Origin: Luscinia megarhynchos
Lineage: Eukaryota > Chordata > Aves > Passeriformes > Turdidae
NCBI GenBank assembly: GCA_034336665.1
Contig: CM067566.1
Coordinates: 30,100,330 to 30,164,329 of the forward strand
DNA length: 64,000 nucleotides
Direction: 5' to 3'
The notes beneath the pieces were generated by a model. It saw only the letters and a program-made list of their open reading frames with translations, ran no database searches and was not told the origin of the DNA. Positions within the stretch are counted from its first letter, which is position 1. Every line of letters starts with the position of its first letter. Made by a program: the position numbers and the translations under genes. Below, in pieces: positions 24,266 through 37,346 of this stretch.

Positions 24266-27200
24266 AGCATAACTGGACTTTAGTTTCAAATTAACTACAT
24301 TCCTTTAGGCACAAAGTTAACTATTTTAATGATCTTTTTCAGGATCAAGAGCAAGTTAAACTTGTCATTCAAAGTCCCACAAGGGATCAGAACTAATTTC
24401 ATGTCACTAAAGAGGGCAATATAAATGTATTCATTCCAGTTCTTTTGCCAGATATCTTTCACAAATAATAGCACTAAGTAAAGGGCTTATGAAAAACATA
24501 AAATGATAAAAACTAAGAGACTTTTTGCCACTAGTGCAAACTGAAGACACCAGGTAAGTCTAGGAAACCACCACATGATGCTAAACTATCCTTTTAAGAA
24601 GGAGTGGAAAAGAACTTTCTATCAATCAATTTTCTTCAAATATCACAATATTTCTGTCCTCTTGAAAATATTTTCATTGAAATTTAGGCTTACATGTTCC
24701 TACATTGCAAAATTTAGAAGAGTTTTGACCTTGTCAATTTTCTGGAATTTTGACTGGTTTTCTCTGCTACCTTTTGCTTCCACCACCCTGATAAAATTTA
24801 AAAAGGGGTAAAATTCCCAGCCTACTAAAATACAGAAGATCTGAAAGGTTAACACAGTACATCAAGTGAATAATATATTGTACATGAAAAGTTTAATGTC
24901 TTATTCACACTTCAGGAATTAGTAATAAGGACAGAGAATTACAGAAAATTATTTAGTCCTCATATAATGTTTGGAATAAGAATAGAAAGCGTTACTGGAA
25001 AAAAAAAAAAAGTGCACAGTTGAAATTGTAATCCAGAGCTTGAATTGTGAAAGAGTAGATGATGGATATCACCACATGAAAAGCAGATGTGAGAGAAACC
25101 AAAACCAAGGAAAAATTCAGTGCTTAGATAAATGTTCATTATAAGTTATGAAACATTCTGAGAACTTCATTTATGGGGGTAATCTGTGATTTTAAAGAAC
25201 CTTGTATTTTAGTACTTTTTTTATAGTTAATCATTAACAAAATCTCTGTATGTTTGTCTGAAGAATCAGACAGCAGAATAAATAGTACCATTTTTTGTTA
25301 TTGTTTCTAAATTTGAGTATATGCAGGTGCTGTTCTGAAACATATCTATTAAAATATTGTGAAAATTTAAGTAATGAACAGAATGTTAGAATCGCTTCAA
25401 AAGGAAATTTTGTGCCTGATCAAAGTATTTAGTAGTCCCATCTCAAAACAGTGTATTCTCTGACCTGAAGGTAGAATACTCTGCCAAAACTTAGCTATCT
25501 CATTATTTTTTTCCTTTAGCCTTATTTCCTAAGTAGCTAAGTATAAAACTGGAAACTAGTAAAAGAAGAAGGTTGAATCTTGTCCAACTCATTAATTGAA
25601 CTGAAATTTCTGTAAAATGGAGCACTTTTCCTGTGCCTGAATTCAGTGGAAAACCACAGTGCATATGAAAAACTTAGTCACTAGTTTGTTTCAGCCATTA
25701 AAAAACTTAATCAAATACTTCCATGGTAACTTCTTATGACACTCTACTCCCAATGGAGAAATAGTGATACTCTGTTCAAGGCTGAATATTCAATTTAACT
25801 TGTGACTTATGAACATCATTATGCCAGTTTAACAGTGGGCTCTCAGACTCTCACATGAAGTGACAGACAGTGGGAAAAAATTTAGCTGCTACTTGGCCAT
25901 AAAAGCAAAGGAAAAAAGAATGAAAAAGCTTATGTTACTGGGATATTTGTCTACATCTGCTTTAGTGAACTGTTCAGTTGATAATGAGGTTCTGATGCAA
26001 AGTCTCAGAGTACTCATTTCATCATATCATCCTTCTTTCTTTCACCCTCCACTGTAGATGAATGCTAGGTTGTGTTTCATGACTGAATGCCCATTTGCAA
26101 ACAGAGTGCAATCAGCTTGACAGTACAAACCCATGTTCTAGACTACATTAATACAAAAAATTCCAGTTCATGCAGTCCAAGACCACCCTAATACATTAAT
26201 ATTGTTCCAGTTCTATCTTCAAAACAGAACCCACAGTAGAAATAACTGTAAAAATAGTCTTCATAGACATCATGGAAGTTACTTAAAATTAAGTTTCCAT
26301 CCATCACTAAGACTGATAGTGGTTATAGCTATTTGGTATCAACTTAAAAATTGAGGCAATTTTTAAAACTGAGGAGCTACAAAAAAATTATTTTGATCTT
26401 TGCGGCCTAACATCTTAACAAATCAGACTGTGACAATTTTGAAATTACCCATTTCAATTAAAAATAGATAGAATTATACAGAATATATATAATTTTTCTG
26501 ATGAAGATTATATTGAAGCAGTACACAAATAATTCTATAATATTTTTCCTATAAATAGGTTTTGATTAATACATTTATTATTTAATTATTTAATAATGCA
26601 ATAGAAGCCAGCAAAGGATTTATCTAGTTTCTGCAGGAAAGAAATATTTGTCAGTGTTATCTGCCTTCTGCCTGTGCATGCTGAAGAAAGGATCAAAATA
26701 AATTTTGGGTGTCCGGGTTTCTTTCAAACTGTTAATCAGAGGGTTAAAGAATATACTTAAATAAGAATAAAAAGAAGAATGATTGCTTATTCACCATTCT
26801 GGCCTTGAGTGGGAAATGGATTGAATTATCAAAGTAGAAATAAGAAATCAGAACAAATGTAATTTGTCTGTCTTACCACTCTAGTCCTGCTGCAAAATCA
26901 CTTTAGCTGCCTTGAGGCAAGAGAGAAGATACAAGCAATTAACTGTTCCTGCATTCAAGGGAAGACAGAATCTCCTGTGTTAAGTAAAACTGAAGAAGAA
27001 AGTTCCTCTAAATTTACAGTCCTATGCACCTAGTTTAAATGTGTAAACGAGGCTGAATATTTCTCTTGTCATACATACTTTGTATAAACCTAATGGCATA
27101 ATTAAATCTATCCTGCTTTCCAAGTTTTTGTAACTTTATGTAATTATCTACATATCTCCTTTATACAATTCTGACAAAAAGTCTAGACAATTCCTATAGT

Positions 27201-28003
27201 AATTTTGACTCCTTTTGGAAAGCCATCCTAAAAATTTCTTGCCATTTACCATGTGACTTTAGACAGAAAATGGCCTGGCACATGCTAGGAATGTCATTGT
27301 TACTTAATGACCCATATTTCCATAAGATATGGAAAAACTAGTGAATTGGCCACATAACATAAACAACTCCTACAGTGGATATGAAATTCTGGTATGATCC
27401 ATTAATAAATAATGATATTTTTTTATTACTCTGTGCAATATGTTGAACAAAAGAAAAAAACTTGAATTAGGTCTCGAAACTGCAATTTATAACTCCAAAT
27501 TCCAAGTGTGTGAAAAGGGGAAAGTGCTATGGTCTCTATATTTGATGAGTAAATTGAGGTCATATATACAAGAGGAGTTAGATTTGTATAAAATTTTCTT
27601 TGCAGCATTGCTTCAGTGGTAATTTGCAGTCACTGCAGTTACCCACCTACACTTTGGTTGTGGAGACAGCATTGGATACTGTCTGAAGAATATGACTTGG
27701 TAGCACAGATGTGCTCTGCTACTTATTCTCTGAGTATCTGCTTAGTGTTCACTTTAAAAACCTGAGAGTAGAAAAAAGGGGACTTTAAGGTGTCCTAGGC
27801 CTGTTCCTTAAATTTTACAAAGAGCAGTGCCTACAGGTTCTGCCTGTCCCTGGTTACTGTCCACAGATGCTTTAGGGCTGCTGAAAGATCTTTTCAAAAA
27901 TAAATGACTGAAAATAGTCAGACTAGAGTATGACTCTGGAGTGGAGACAACTCTTTCCCCAAGCCCTCTGTAGCTTAAGGGACTTACTAAGCAGCAGGTT
28001 GGC
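24266..28003. other. Unique AT-rich non-coding sequence
   Basis: No gene or transposon is seen. A run of 13 A lies near 24999-25011. Complementary-strand frames at 27426-27622 are shadows of each other with no motif. Confidence 0.55.
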
Positions 28004-28075
28004 TTTTGTAAATTCACGAGGATCAGTTCTGCCTGTGAAGATTTTTTTGTAAATTCACGAGGATCAGTTCTGCCT
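28004..28075. repeat. Short tandem duplication, period 41
   Basis: A 31-base segment beginning TTTTGTAAATTCACGAGG occurs at 28004-28034 and again, identically, at 28045-28075. Ten bases that are not duplicated separate the copies. Confidence 0.95.
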
Positions 28076-31000
28076 CCTCAGAAGAGGAGGTTGCAATATG
28101 TATGAAGAACACCCATTCTTGGATATAGCACACCTGTGAATGGGGCAACCTCCCTGTGAAGTTTCACAGGAAATATTTAGGAGCCTCAAAGATTCACTGT
28201 AAGGGCTTCAACCTGTGATTACTCAGAATGACTAGAGCTCCTGAAGGTAAAAAAACAACCAAACAAGAAAAAACTGCCAGAAAACATACAAGAACTTATC
28301 TGCCTACATAAGTGTTTATCAGCCAGGATTTCAATTATTCATGGCAGTCGTGTTACTGCAAGAAAAAATTTAAATGCAAACCAGTCTGCAGCTCCCTGAC
28401 CACGCCTCCACCCCTGAAGCCTCTTCTTTCAGCTTCTTCAAAATTGTTTATCTTCCACTGTTATTTTATGTTACTATTTCAGTTGCACACTATGCTTCAA
28501 TCCCAAGGTGAAGTTTTATTTAAACATAAAAGGAGGAGCAAATGGAGCTCAAATAGAAAAACATATCTGCAGGAACCAACACGGTACATGTGCTTGCCAT
28601 TGTGATTCTCTTTCCTTTGAGCCCTAAATGAATATAAGGAGTTTGCAATTGTATATTGAATTTAACTAATCTCAATGACTTCTTTAAAATGTGTGTGAAG
28701 CCAGTTGAAGATAATGGAAAAAAAATCCTGAAACAAAACAAAAAAATTAAATAATTCTTGCTATCTGAAGCTTCCTGCATTTTCACAAAATTACACCATT
28801 CTTTCCTTCCAAACAAACATGTCATGCCTTCTTAACTCCAGGCAGGATATTTCATTTGAACACTGGTATGTAACAATGGAGCTTCTGCTAATCTTTGAAT
28901 GAAAAGTTAATGTATGATGGAGATTTCCCAGGCTTCTGAAGTTTACATCATGTGCACCTTACAAAATTATAGTTTTAACTTTTTTTTTAAAATGGGAATA
29001 ATTTATTGATCTTATGGTCCATTAAAATCTTTATTTTCTTATTCTTAAATCCACATGCCTCTGCCAAACTGGAATAAGCTTCTTAAAATTGTTTTTCCTC
29101 TCACAATTCTTTATATAGTCTGCATTCTGCATGATTGTACTGCTGCTGCTTTCACTTCCAGCTTGTCTCTCTTTCTGCACTCCCCCTCATGCTGCCTGTT
29201 AAAATGCTCTGAATTTTAATAATCAGTTTCGATACTGAAATTTTATCTTTGGGATTTTAAGCTTCAATACCACTGAGATTAATGGGTTAAAGGTGAGCCT
29301 TTGGTTAAGACGACCAGTTATAAACTATTTGTATTAAGTGTCCATGAATAAGGCTGTTAAAAAGTAAGATATCAGAGCAAACTGAAGAGATTCTGTGATC
29401 AATGTAAGTGTATATATGGATTATATTTTTGTGACTTGCCTTAGGATTCATCTAACGAATCCATTCTCTGAAGGCTCGCACAATTATAAACTAAAAAACA
29501 CCTGTAGAAAAACAAAATTCTCAGTGAATGACTGATCCTTTCTCAGCAACATTATTATTTCTATGTGCTGCAACCATCAACCATTACAATCTGACAAACT
29601 AGCACACGTATTTTTTATTCCCTTTAATGCCCTTACTTTTTTACAGTTTTTTTCCAGAAATCAATTTCAGACTAAAATTTTCAAGTAAATAATTTATTTG
29701 TCTTGCTATGAGAACACTTTATGATGTTCACTTAGAAGCCAGCTGGTTTTCTACTCTCAGTTTCTAGCATCTGCTAGGGCTCTTGGCATAAAGATGAATA
29801 TTACTTCAGACTTTTAATTTCTGAAGTATTCTTTCTAATATCCTAATTTTGCACTCAGTTTTTACTCTTCTGTCTGTAAGGACTATGCATCTATAATTCC
29901 TTTCAAAAAGCTATAGCATTAAGTATTTTTTGTCTGATTTTTGCACAATTAGGCGTTGAGTTATTTATGACCAGTGATGCTAAGTGCTGCTTTCTAGTAA
30001 AACTGGCCCTCGTGTGACAAATTTCATTTTCACAAAATACATTTTCCCAAGGTAACCAGTAAACTTTCATCTGAATTTCAGGTTAGGCCTTGGGGGAACA
30101 AAGTAGCACAGGCATGTTTTTCATTGAAATAAAACATTTTTTGCTGCATATAAATTTAAGTCCGTTGTCATTTAACATTCTCAGAAAGAACTGACTCAAT
30201 TTTAGCCACATTTCTCTTATTGACACTAATGGGAATTGTACAACTAGTAAAGTTTACAACCCATTAAATATCCAGAGGAAAACATAAAACACTTCTACTT
30301 CCTACTGCTGTACCCTAATTCAGTAAAATTTGCTGAACTTTTGCTATGTTGATGTCAGTGGGAGTGGTGTCAGAGGGGATGAATTTTATTCGTCATATCA
30401 ATTACCTTTACAGAAACATTTACCACATTTTTGGTGAGTTGTTTAGTTCCTCAGAAAGGAACAAACTGAACCTGTGGACTTTTGGAGGAGGTGGATCATG
30501 AGCTAACCCAGCTGTATGGAGGCAAGCTCAGCCTTGATTCTTTGGCAAGAAAAAGGTTCAGCATGGTGAATAGTGCATTGTACTGTCGGAAGGTGCAGTG
30601 AGTCCATAGTGCAAGCAGAGAAAAAAAATTCTTCCTAAAAATTTTTGAACTCAACCTAAATCACTCCAAACCTCAGAACAAGATACATTTTGGAGGAAAA
30701 ATGTATGTATTTGTGAAATGAAGATGATTGTCATATAAGATACATTTCAAAATGCATATATTCTTAGTTTAAACACAAAAATAAGTCTTTTATCACCTTT
30801 TCTCCTTGTCAAAAGACAAGGTTTTTTTACCCATCAATATACGAAGTACACTTGAGAACCAATTAAATTTTAGATTTCTGTAAGAAAAGCATTACATGAC
30901 AGATAACCTGTTCAAACACTATCATAAAATATAATATTGTTATTATATTATTAACCATAGTGCATAAATCATTCTCTCTTTTTGTCTTCATATACACATG

Positions 31001-31859
31001 ACTAAAAAACAAACAGTGAAATTCAAAGGTTAGAGATTAGATGGATCTCAAACAGAATTGTATAATCTAAGGAAAAAAATACTGTGAATTTCACACAGTG
31101 TTATTTTGATTATCCTGGAATACACTTGATGTTGATTAATTTTGGATTGATTTGAAATAGAAAGCAAGAGCTGCAAATCCTGGAATAGTTCAGCAGCTTT
31201 CTCAGTTTGTAAACTAGTGTGGCAGATAATTTATTAACCAATTTAGGCAGGAGTTATTTGATGAATTATTTTTTTTCTCCAAGTGAAAATTTTTCTCTCT
31301 TTGGACAGCATTAGTTTCTTTTTCTTTCTTCTGTGATATTTTCCTTCTGGGGAAAAAGAAAAAAAATTAGGTGAAACAGGTAGGAGAAGTGAACCTTGGA
31401 ATGTTTAAAAATATAATCCAGAGACATTTCAGTTGCAGATTAGGAATAAATTTGAAATATTTTCTTCTGTAATATCATTCTCATGATGAGGAATCTGTCT
31501 TTTAATATAAAGTCACATTTTGATAGATTTTGTCCTAGAGGAAACTCGAGATTGCATTGGTTGTGTGCAAGGTCACAATACTGGATGCATATTCTGCCTT
31601 TCATAGCAGTGCCAGAGTAATAAAAGGGAAAAAAACCCCAAATATTTCTGTTGCAGGCAAGTTTATTGACTTTGTTTTTGAATCAGCCTGGTGATCCATG
31701 GAAAATATACATACTTTAACATTCACATTTTCCATCGCAGCTACAGTGAAATGTCAGCTGGAGAAAAAATTGCAATAATACCACATCTTAAAGACAAACA
31801 CCAGAAGCTTCTATTTTTGTTGTTGCTTCCAGTATTTTCTCCAGAGATTTAAGTGAGCC
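28076..31859. other. Unique AT-rich non-coding sequence
   Basis: No gene is supported. The complementary frames at 28312-28605 and 28520-28825 have no recognisable domains. A perfect 7-bp hairpin lies at 30804-30821. A copy of an ATTGACACTAATGGGA motif lies at 30219-30234. Confidence 0.55.
30804..30821. other. Perfect hairpin, 7-bp stem and AAAA loop
   Basis: CCTTGTC, AAAA, GACAAGG, followed by seven T. It has the shape of a bacterial terminator, but in this eukaryotic setting that meaning does not apply. It is probably chance. Confidence 0.6.
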
Positions 31860-32131
31860 ATTTGCCACCACAGGGCAGGTCTAGGTTGGTACAAAGCAGT
31901 GGCAGCTCCATCGCCTGCACATCCCTCTGCCAGTTCCAGGGCACAAGCAGAGAGCCCAGGTGCAGGTCAGGTGTGTTTTGACCCTTTGTCCCACACTCAA
32001 AAGAGAGCAAAAATTTGGGATACCTGACCCTTTACAATCACCAGACATGGGGCCTGTAGTAAGGCAGATCAAAGAGGGAGAATTATTTTGCTTTTGGCTA
32101 AGGATCTCTCTGTGGGAAAAAAAAAAAAAAA
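31860..32131. other. GC-richer patch ending in a run of 15 A
   Basis: About 200 bases are clearly richer in G and C than the surroundings and are followed by A15 at 32117-32131. The A run could be the tail of a retroposed sequence, but there is no AATAAA just upstream, no clear target-site duplication and no recognised family. The overlapping frames at 31881-32205 carry no known motif. Confidence 0.35.
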
Positions 32132-35100
32132 GTAAAGCAGGGCTTATGTCATGGACTGCCCTTGCCTATATGGCTACATGCCTATCCTCTGGCATAGAAA
32201 TATAATACTGATGACACTAAGTGAAAATTTTAATAAAGAAAGGTTTCTAAAATTTTGTTCTCCTCTCTACATAAGACACCTGCAAGATTCAGCCCTGCAG
32301 AATAAATGTTCTATCAATGTTCAAATGTCTATCAGCCTCTGTACAAATGTAGAAATTTTCTGTCTGTATAGTACCTTTAACCTTTATGTAGACACCAGAC
32401 AAGGCTGAGAGTAGTATTAATTGTTGTCTTTTGCTAGGTTCTTATTTCTTAGGACAGAAAGGAAGTGTATATTGCAATACAGTATGTGTATTTCAAATCC
32501 ATTCTGGTTCCATAAGACAATATAATAGATCAAATGTGTTTTTCATTTATCCCAGATGAATTCAGTGCAGTTACCTAATATTCAGTATCTAAATAGCAAT
32601 ACCTGAGTAGTTGTATTTTAAAGCCTATTTTGCATTATGGGTTAATTTGAATTATTCGAGAATACTCAAGTAGTATAAAATCATATTGTAATATTTGTGT
32701 TCTTGATGTATTTCTAAGACTTAAATATGCACACTCATACCTATGACTCCTTCATTTGCTGATGCTTTCCTGTAAAAATATATATGCAGAGTTATAGAGT
32801 GTGAATTATGTCTAGCTACAGGTACACTAGCAATAAAGATACACACAAATACAAAGCATATTACCTAGCTATTTACATATTTCTCTAATCCATATTTTTA
32901 CTTTGTACATGCATATTAATGAGCATGTATATACATTTAGAAAGATGTTATCAATCTGTAAAACCACATGCACACGAACATTGTCTAACAGTAAGAAGAT
33001 CTCTGTAATTGTAAGAAAAATGACTAATGGAATTTCCTAAGCAATTTAGACTGTCTCATTTGCATTTGTCTAGAACTGAGAAGCTGGGATTACCATCTAG
33101 GCTTTGCATTTAAGTGTAAATAAATATAGCCTTAGCTTATCACTTACCAGATCATTCTGAATCTCTTAAAAATCAAATTTTTCTGTAGTCAAGGCTCACA
33201 TCTTAAAAGAATTTATACAAGTGCATATATATTGTTTTAAAAGATGAAATACAAATAATAAAAGTTGTATGTTTTTCTTTGTTTACTAATATTATGCTTC
33301 TTGAAGACACATCCTGGCATTTCTTTATACTTACCTTTGTGTCCTACTTGAGTTTGTAGTTGAAAATTTCCAAAAATGAAGAATTCCCAGGAGAATGAGT
33401 TCATCTGAAGAAATAAGGCCCATTCTGGAAATAATGTGAACTATAATCACACCTTCCCCACACAGGAGCAAATTCAAAAATTTTGACTACAACTCAGTGG
33501 CAATTCATGGTGCCAAGGTCATACACCATTTCACAGAGGAATCACAGTTATTGAAGCAGCAGCTCCCTGTCACTAAGTTGGTTTGGCTTTTGGGAGTAAC
33601 ATTAGAAACTGAACTCTTTCCTGAAAATGCCTGTGCTTAGCAACTAACTCTATTAAACTCTGCATGGCCTGCATGTTCCACATACCTTTCATATTTTTCC
33701 CTTTCAATATGTTCTGCAGCTGAGGAAAGTCTCATCTGCTCAGCCCACAGCTACAAGCTACTAGTCTGGAACCAAGATCAAATCTAAAAAATGTCAAATA
33801 TAATGAAAAAGAGCAGAGGATGAGACTGGATAGCTTAGTGGAATGGAAATGGTTTATGAAGTCTCTCACTTCTAACTCGCTGCTCTGAGTCTTCTGCTGT
33901 CAATAGTTACTGGAACTTTGGAATGTTTCACAATTGTTCAGTGACCTATGCTAAAGAAGTTGTTAGTCTCGGCTGAGCTCCTTGTGACTGCTGTCTACAT
34001 CCCAGAAAAGATATAGCATCTGATATTGAGAGAATTTTACATTGTCATTGGTGATATTACTAAACAACTAAAAGGTCACAGAATGATGTATATTTGTCCA
34101 AAAGGAATTTGTACATCCATTTCACTAGGATGTTATTAGCAATTGCTGAACATTATTGATATAATTTAGATATCCTTTCCTGCTCTTAGCAAATTATCCT
34201 AAAAAAGAATCAGTAGCCATTTTACATTGGATAGGAGTTCAAGAATTATAGAAGATTGTGAAACTATATTTTTTACCTCTGACTGTGTTTGTAGTCTCAA
34301 ACAAGACAAAAAATACACGTGGCCATTATCCAGAATTTCTACAATCTAAAGTTCAATTTGTGTAAAAATGAAAATATTTGCCATCATTTACTGTTTACCA
34401 GACATCAAAATTATTTACACCATTTGCTTCAGGTAAGAATGCAACTTTCTGAAAAGTTCCCTGACTCTAGCTTTTCTGATTTCAACTTTTATCAGTTAAT
34501 AAGGATTATTGCTGCAAATGGAATAATAGATTCTTCAGCTTTAAAAGTAACACATTGCAAAGTTTGCATAAACAGGAGTTTTAAAGTTTTTCAGTTTTAA
34601 GATCTGAGAAGATGGATTTCAATATAAAGGGAAGTATTTTCATATTAACTTTTACCAAGAAGTACTAGACATATCCCTTGACTCTACAGAAATTTGAGCT
34701 TAATTTGGTTAGATTAAGGAATGGTGTAGAAGACCAATGCAATCATAACATTTTAAAAAATATTTTCAGAATCTTTCCAAATGTACAAGGTGTGCAAATA
34801 TTACATATCTTTTTCTGTATTGGTGCCAATATTTCTGCCTCTTCTCCTCTTCCTAGTGTTCTCTGTCCTTTGTTGATTACTTCCTTAAAATGTCAAAACT
34901 AATCACTTTGTAAGATTTATAGCTCAGTTAAGATTTGTAAGGAAGTTCTTCTAATTCTCTGCCATAGGCCCAGGTAAATTTCTTTATTTACTCTGCACTT
35001 TTTTGTGTGTAGCAGTCTGTAGCATACAAACAGGAAACATTTCATCAGCAGTAAGGAGAGTACTTTCATTAAAAGGATAATGGAAAGAATTTTTTCACTC

Positions 35101-35396
35101 ATATTTTAACAAAAATATACTGTGTGCATTCAACCTCTGTAAAGACTATTTTTTCAATAATTGAAATAGATGTCTGGATGTTATGATAAGTACTGAGGCC
35201 CTCTTAAGGAAATTAACCTTTAAATTGCAGTTCTATCATGTTTTGCTGTCACATCTGGTGTGTCAAACAAAGCAGGAAAAGAAATGTAATTTTCTTATTT
35301 GTTGACTGTTTCATTTTCATTTAGTTTCTTTTTGAGAGATTTAGTTCATGGCAAATGAGAAATACCTGAAGGTCAGGAAGCCAAAAGCAGTACAAG
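32132..35396. other. Unique AT-rich non-coding sequence
   Basis: Nothing recognisable. The frame at 34319-34600 includes a CAGGTAAG donor-like site near 34429, but no acceptor or protein family supports an exon. Confidence 0.55.
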
Positions 35397-35463
35397 CAAA
35401 TAAAAAAAAATAAATTTATTAAATTAAAATTAATTAATTAATTAATCAATTAATTAAAATTTA
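35397..35463. repeat. AATT-rich low-complexity tract
   Basis: Built from AAAT, TTAA and TAATTAAT units, with G absent and a single C. Confidence 0.85.
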
Positions 35464-35875
35464 TATTTGCATACATTTTACTAGGATGTGTTGTAACACA
35501 AAAGCTCATAATGTCAGCAAAAATGCAAAGCATTGAACTATGCTAATATGCCTAATTGGTCTCCAGAGGGAAAGATTTTATACAAAATAATTTTTCCTGG
35601 GGAAAATGCCATCACAAACCTAGGCTATCAATTATACCTAAAGACAATACTTTTTAAAAAAATCATGTCCCAAATCAAACAGATTCACAGACACTAACAA
35701 AATATATCATGTTTCTATAACATGTGATAGCTGGTGTATTTGTCATTTCAGTTTGCTAAAGAAGCATTGATATCTGAATTATGTATAACCCTGAGAAATA
35801 TTAAAGCGATATAGTGGGTAACACAGGTTATATACCACTAAAGAATTAAAAACAAAGTCTTGTTTTTAATCGACA
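35464..35875. other. Unique AT-rich sequence upstream of the CR1 copy
   Basis: No gene, promoter or repeat is recognised. Confidence 0.5.
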
Positions 35876-35924
35876 ATCCCCCTTTTTTCCTTTTTTATTT
35901 TTCCTTTTTCCTCTTTTTTTGGTT
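35876..35924 (+). repeat. Pyrimidine-rich tract at the 5' edge of the CR1 copy
   Basis: CCCCC, TTTTTTCC and TCCTTTTTCC units run directly up to the start of recognisable CR1 sequence. Both sides of the CR1 insertion are thus pyrimidine-rich. Confidence 0.7.
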
Positions 35925-36715
35925 GATGCTGGCGCAGCACTGTTTTATTTACTCATCAGTGATTTAGATGGTTCAGCAAAGGCAAAAGCAGGGTCCTGCA
36001 CCTGGGGAGGAATTGTCCCCTGCACCAGCACAGGCTGGGAGCTGATCTTGTGGACAGAAGCTCTGCAGAGAAGGACCTGGGGCTCCTGCTGGCCAGCAAG
36101 CTGCCCATGGGCCAGCAGAGTGTCCTGGTGGCCAAGAGCATTGATGGGATCCTGTGGGGATTTAGGAAGAGCATTGCCAGCAGGCTGAGGGAGGTGATCC
36201 TGCCCCTCTGCTCAGCCCTGGTGAGGCACATCTGGAGTGCTGTGTCCAGTTCTGAGCTCCTCAGGACAAGAGAGACATGGAGATCCTGGAGAGGGTCCAG
36301 CAGAGAGAAATGAAGATGAATAAGGAGCTGAGACATCTCTCTTATGAGGAAAGGCTTAGGGAGCTGGTTCTGTTTAGCCTTGAGAAGGCTGAGGGGGAAT
36401 CTTATCAATTCCCCTAAGTATTTAAAAGGAGGTTGCCAAGAGGATGGAGACAGACTCTTGGTGGTGGTGACAATCAGTAGAGGCAACAGACAAACTGGAG
36501 CACCTGAACACGAGGGAGAACTCTACTGAAAGGATGACTGAGCATGGAAACAGATTGCCTGGAGAGGTGCTGGAGTCTCCTTTTCCAGAGATCTTCAAAA
36601 GCTGCCAGGACACAATCCTGAGTAATGTGCTTAGGGGACTCTGCTTGAGCAGTCAAATGGTGCTAGATGACTTTCAGTGATCCCTTCCAATTTGTGACCC
36701 ATTTTGGGATTTTCT
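35925..36715 (+). mobile_element. CR1 LINE, 5'-truncated 3' end with internal deletion
   Basis: The plus strand follows the CR1 3' region in order: a reverse-transcriptase piece reading LISDLDG (35950-35970), then AGCAGGGTCCTGCACCTGGGG, ATCCTGCCCCTCTGCTCAGC, GGCACATCTGGAGTGCTGTG, TATGAGGAAAGGCTTAGGG, TTTAGCCTTGAGAAGGCTGA, AGGATGGAGACAGACTC, CTGGAGAGGTGCTGGAGTC and GTGATCCCTTCCAATTTG. Between the LISDLDG part and the TTCAGCAAAGGC part, near 35970, a block that normally encodes the FADD motif and following residues is missing, by my estimate 150-200 bp. The usual ATTCTRTG octamer tail is reduced to diverged sequence after 36680. All frames are broken, so it is an inactive, moderately old copy. 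Frames on the opposite strand (35956-36486, 176 codons) are shadows. Confidence 0.93.
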
Positions 36716-36930
36716 TCCCTTTCTTCTCTCTTCCAATCTGGCTTTCCTTTCCATTTTCCCTTCTTCTTCCCTTCTGTTGACACATTCAGCTCCACATTAC
36801 ACTAAAAATTGGCAATGGAGAACATCTCCCTGTACCCTGTAACTCTCTCCTAAGATTATCACCCTTGCTGACTTCCTCTGAATCTTTGAGTTACATTCTG
36901 TAAATTTTTTGTGGGATTTCTTTGTTTGGA
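36716..36930 (+). other. Pyrimidine-rich spacer between CR1 and TTTC repeat
   Basis: Begins with TTCTTCCCTTTCTTCTCTC and similar words up to about 36780, then unique sequence. It may be the zone from which the microsatellite grew. Confidence 0.5.

Positions 36931-37346
<416 letters not shown>

Noticed and set aside
30804..30828. Hairpin followed by a T run, like a bacterial terminator
   Set aside because: The window is eukaryotic, there is no gene upstream, and a 7-bp stem is expected by chance.
35956..36486. 176-codon minus-strand frame
   Set aside because: It lies antisense to the CR1 copy and has no protein motif; GC-richer DNA simply has fewer stops.
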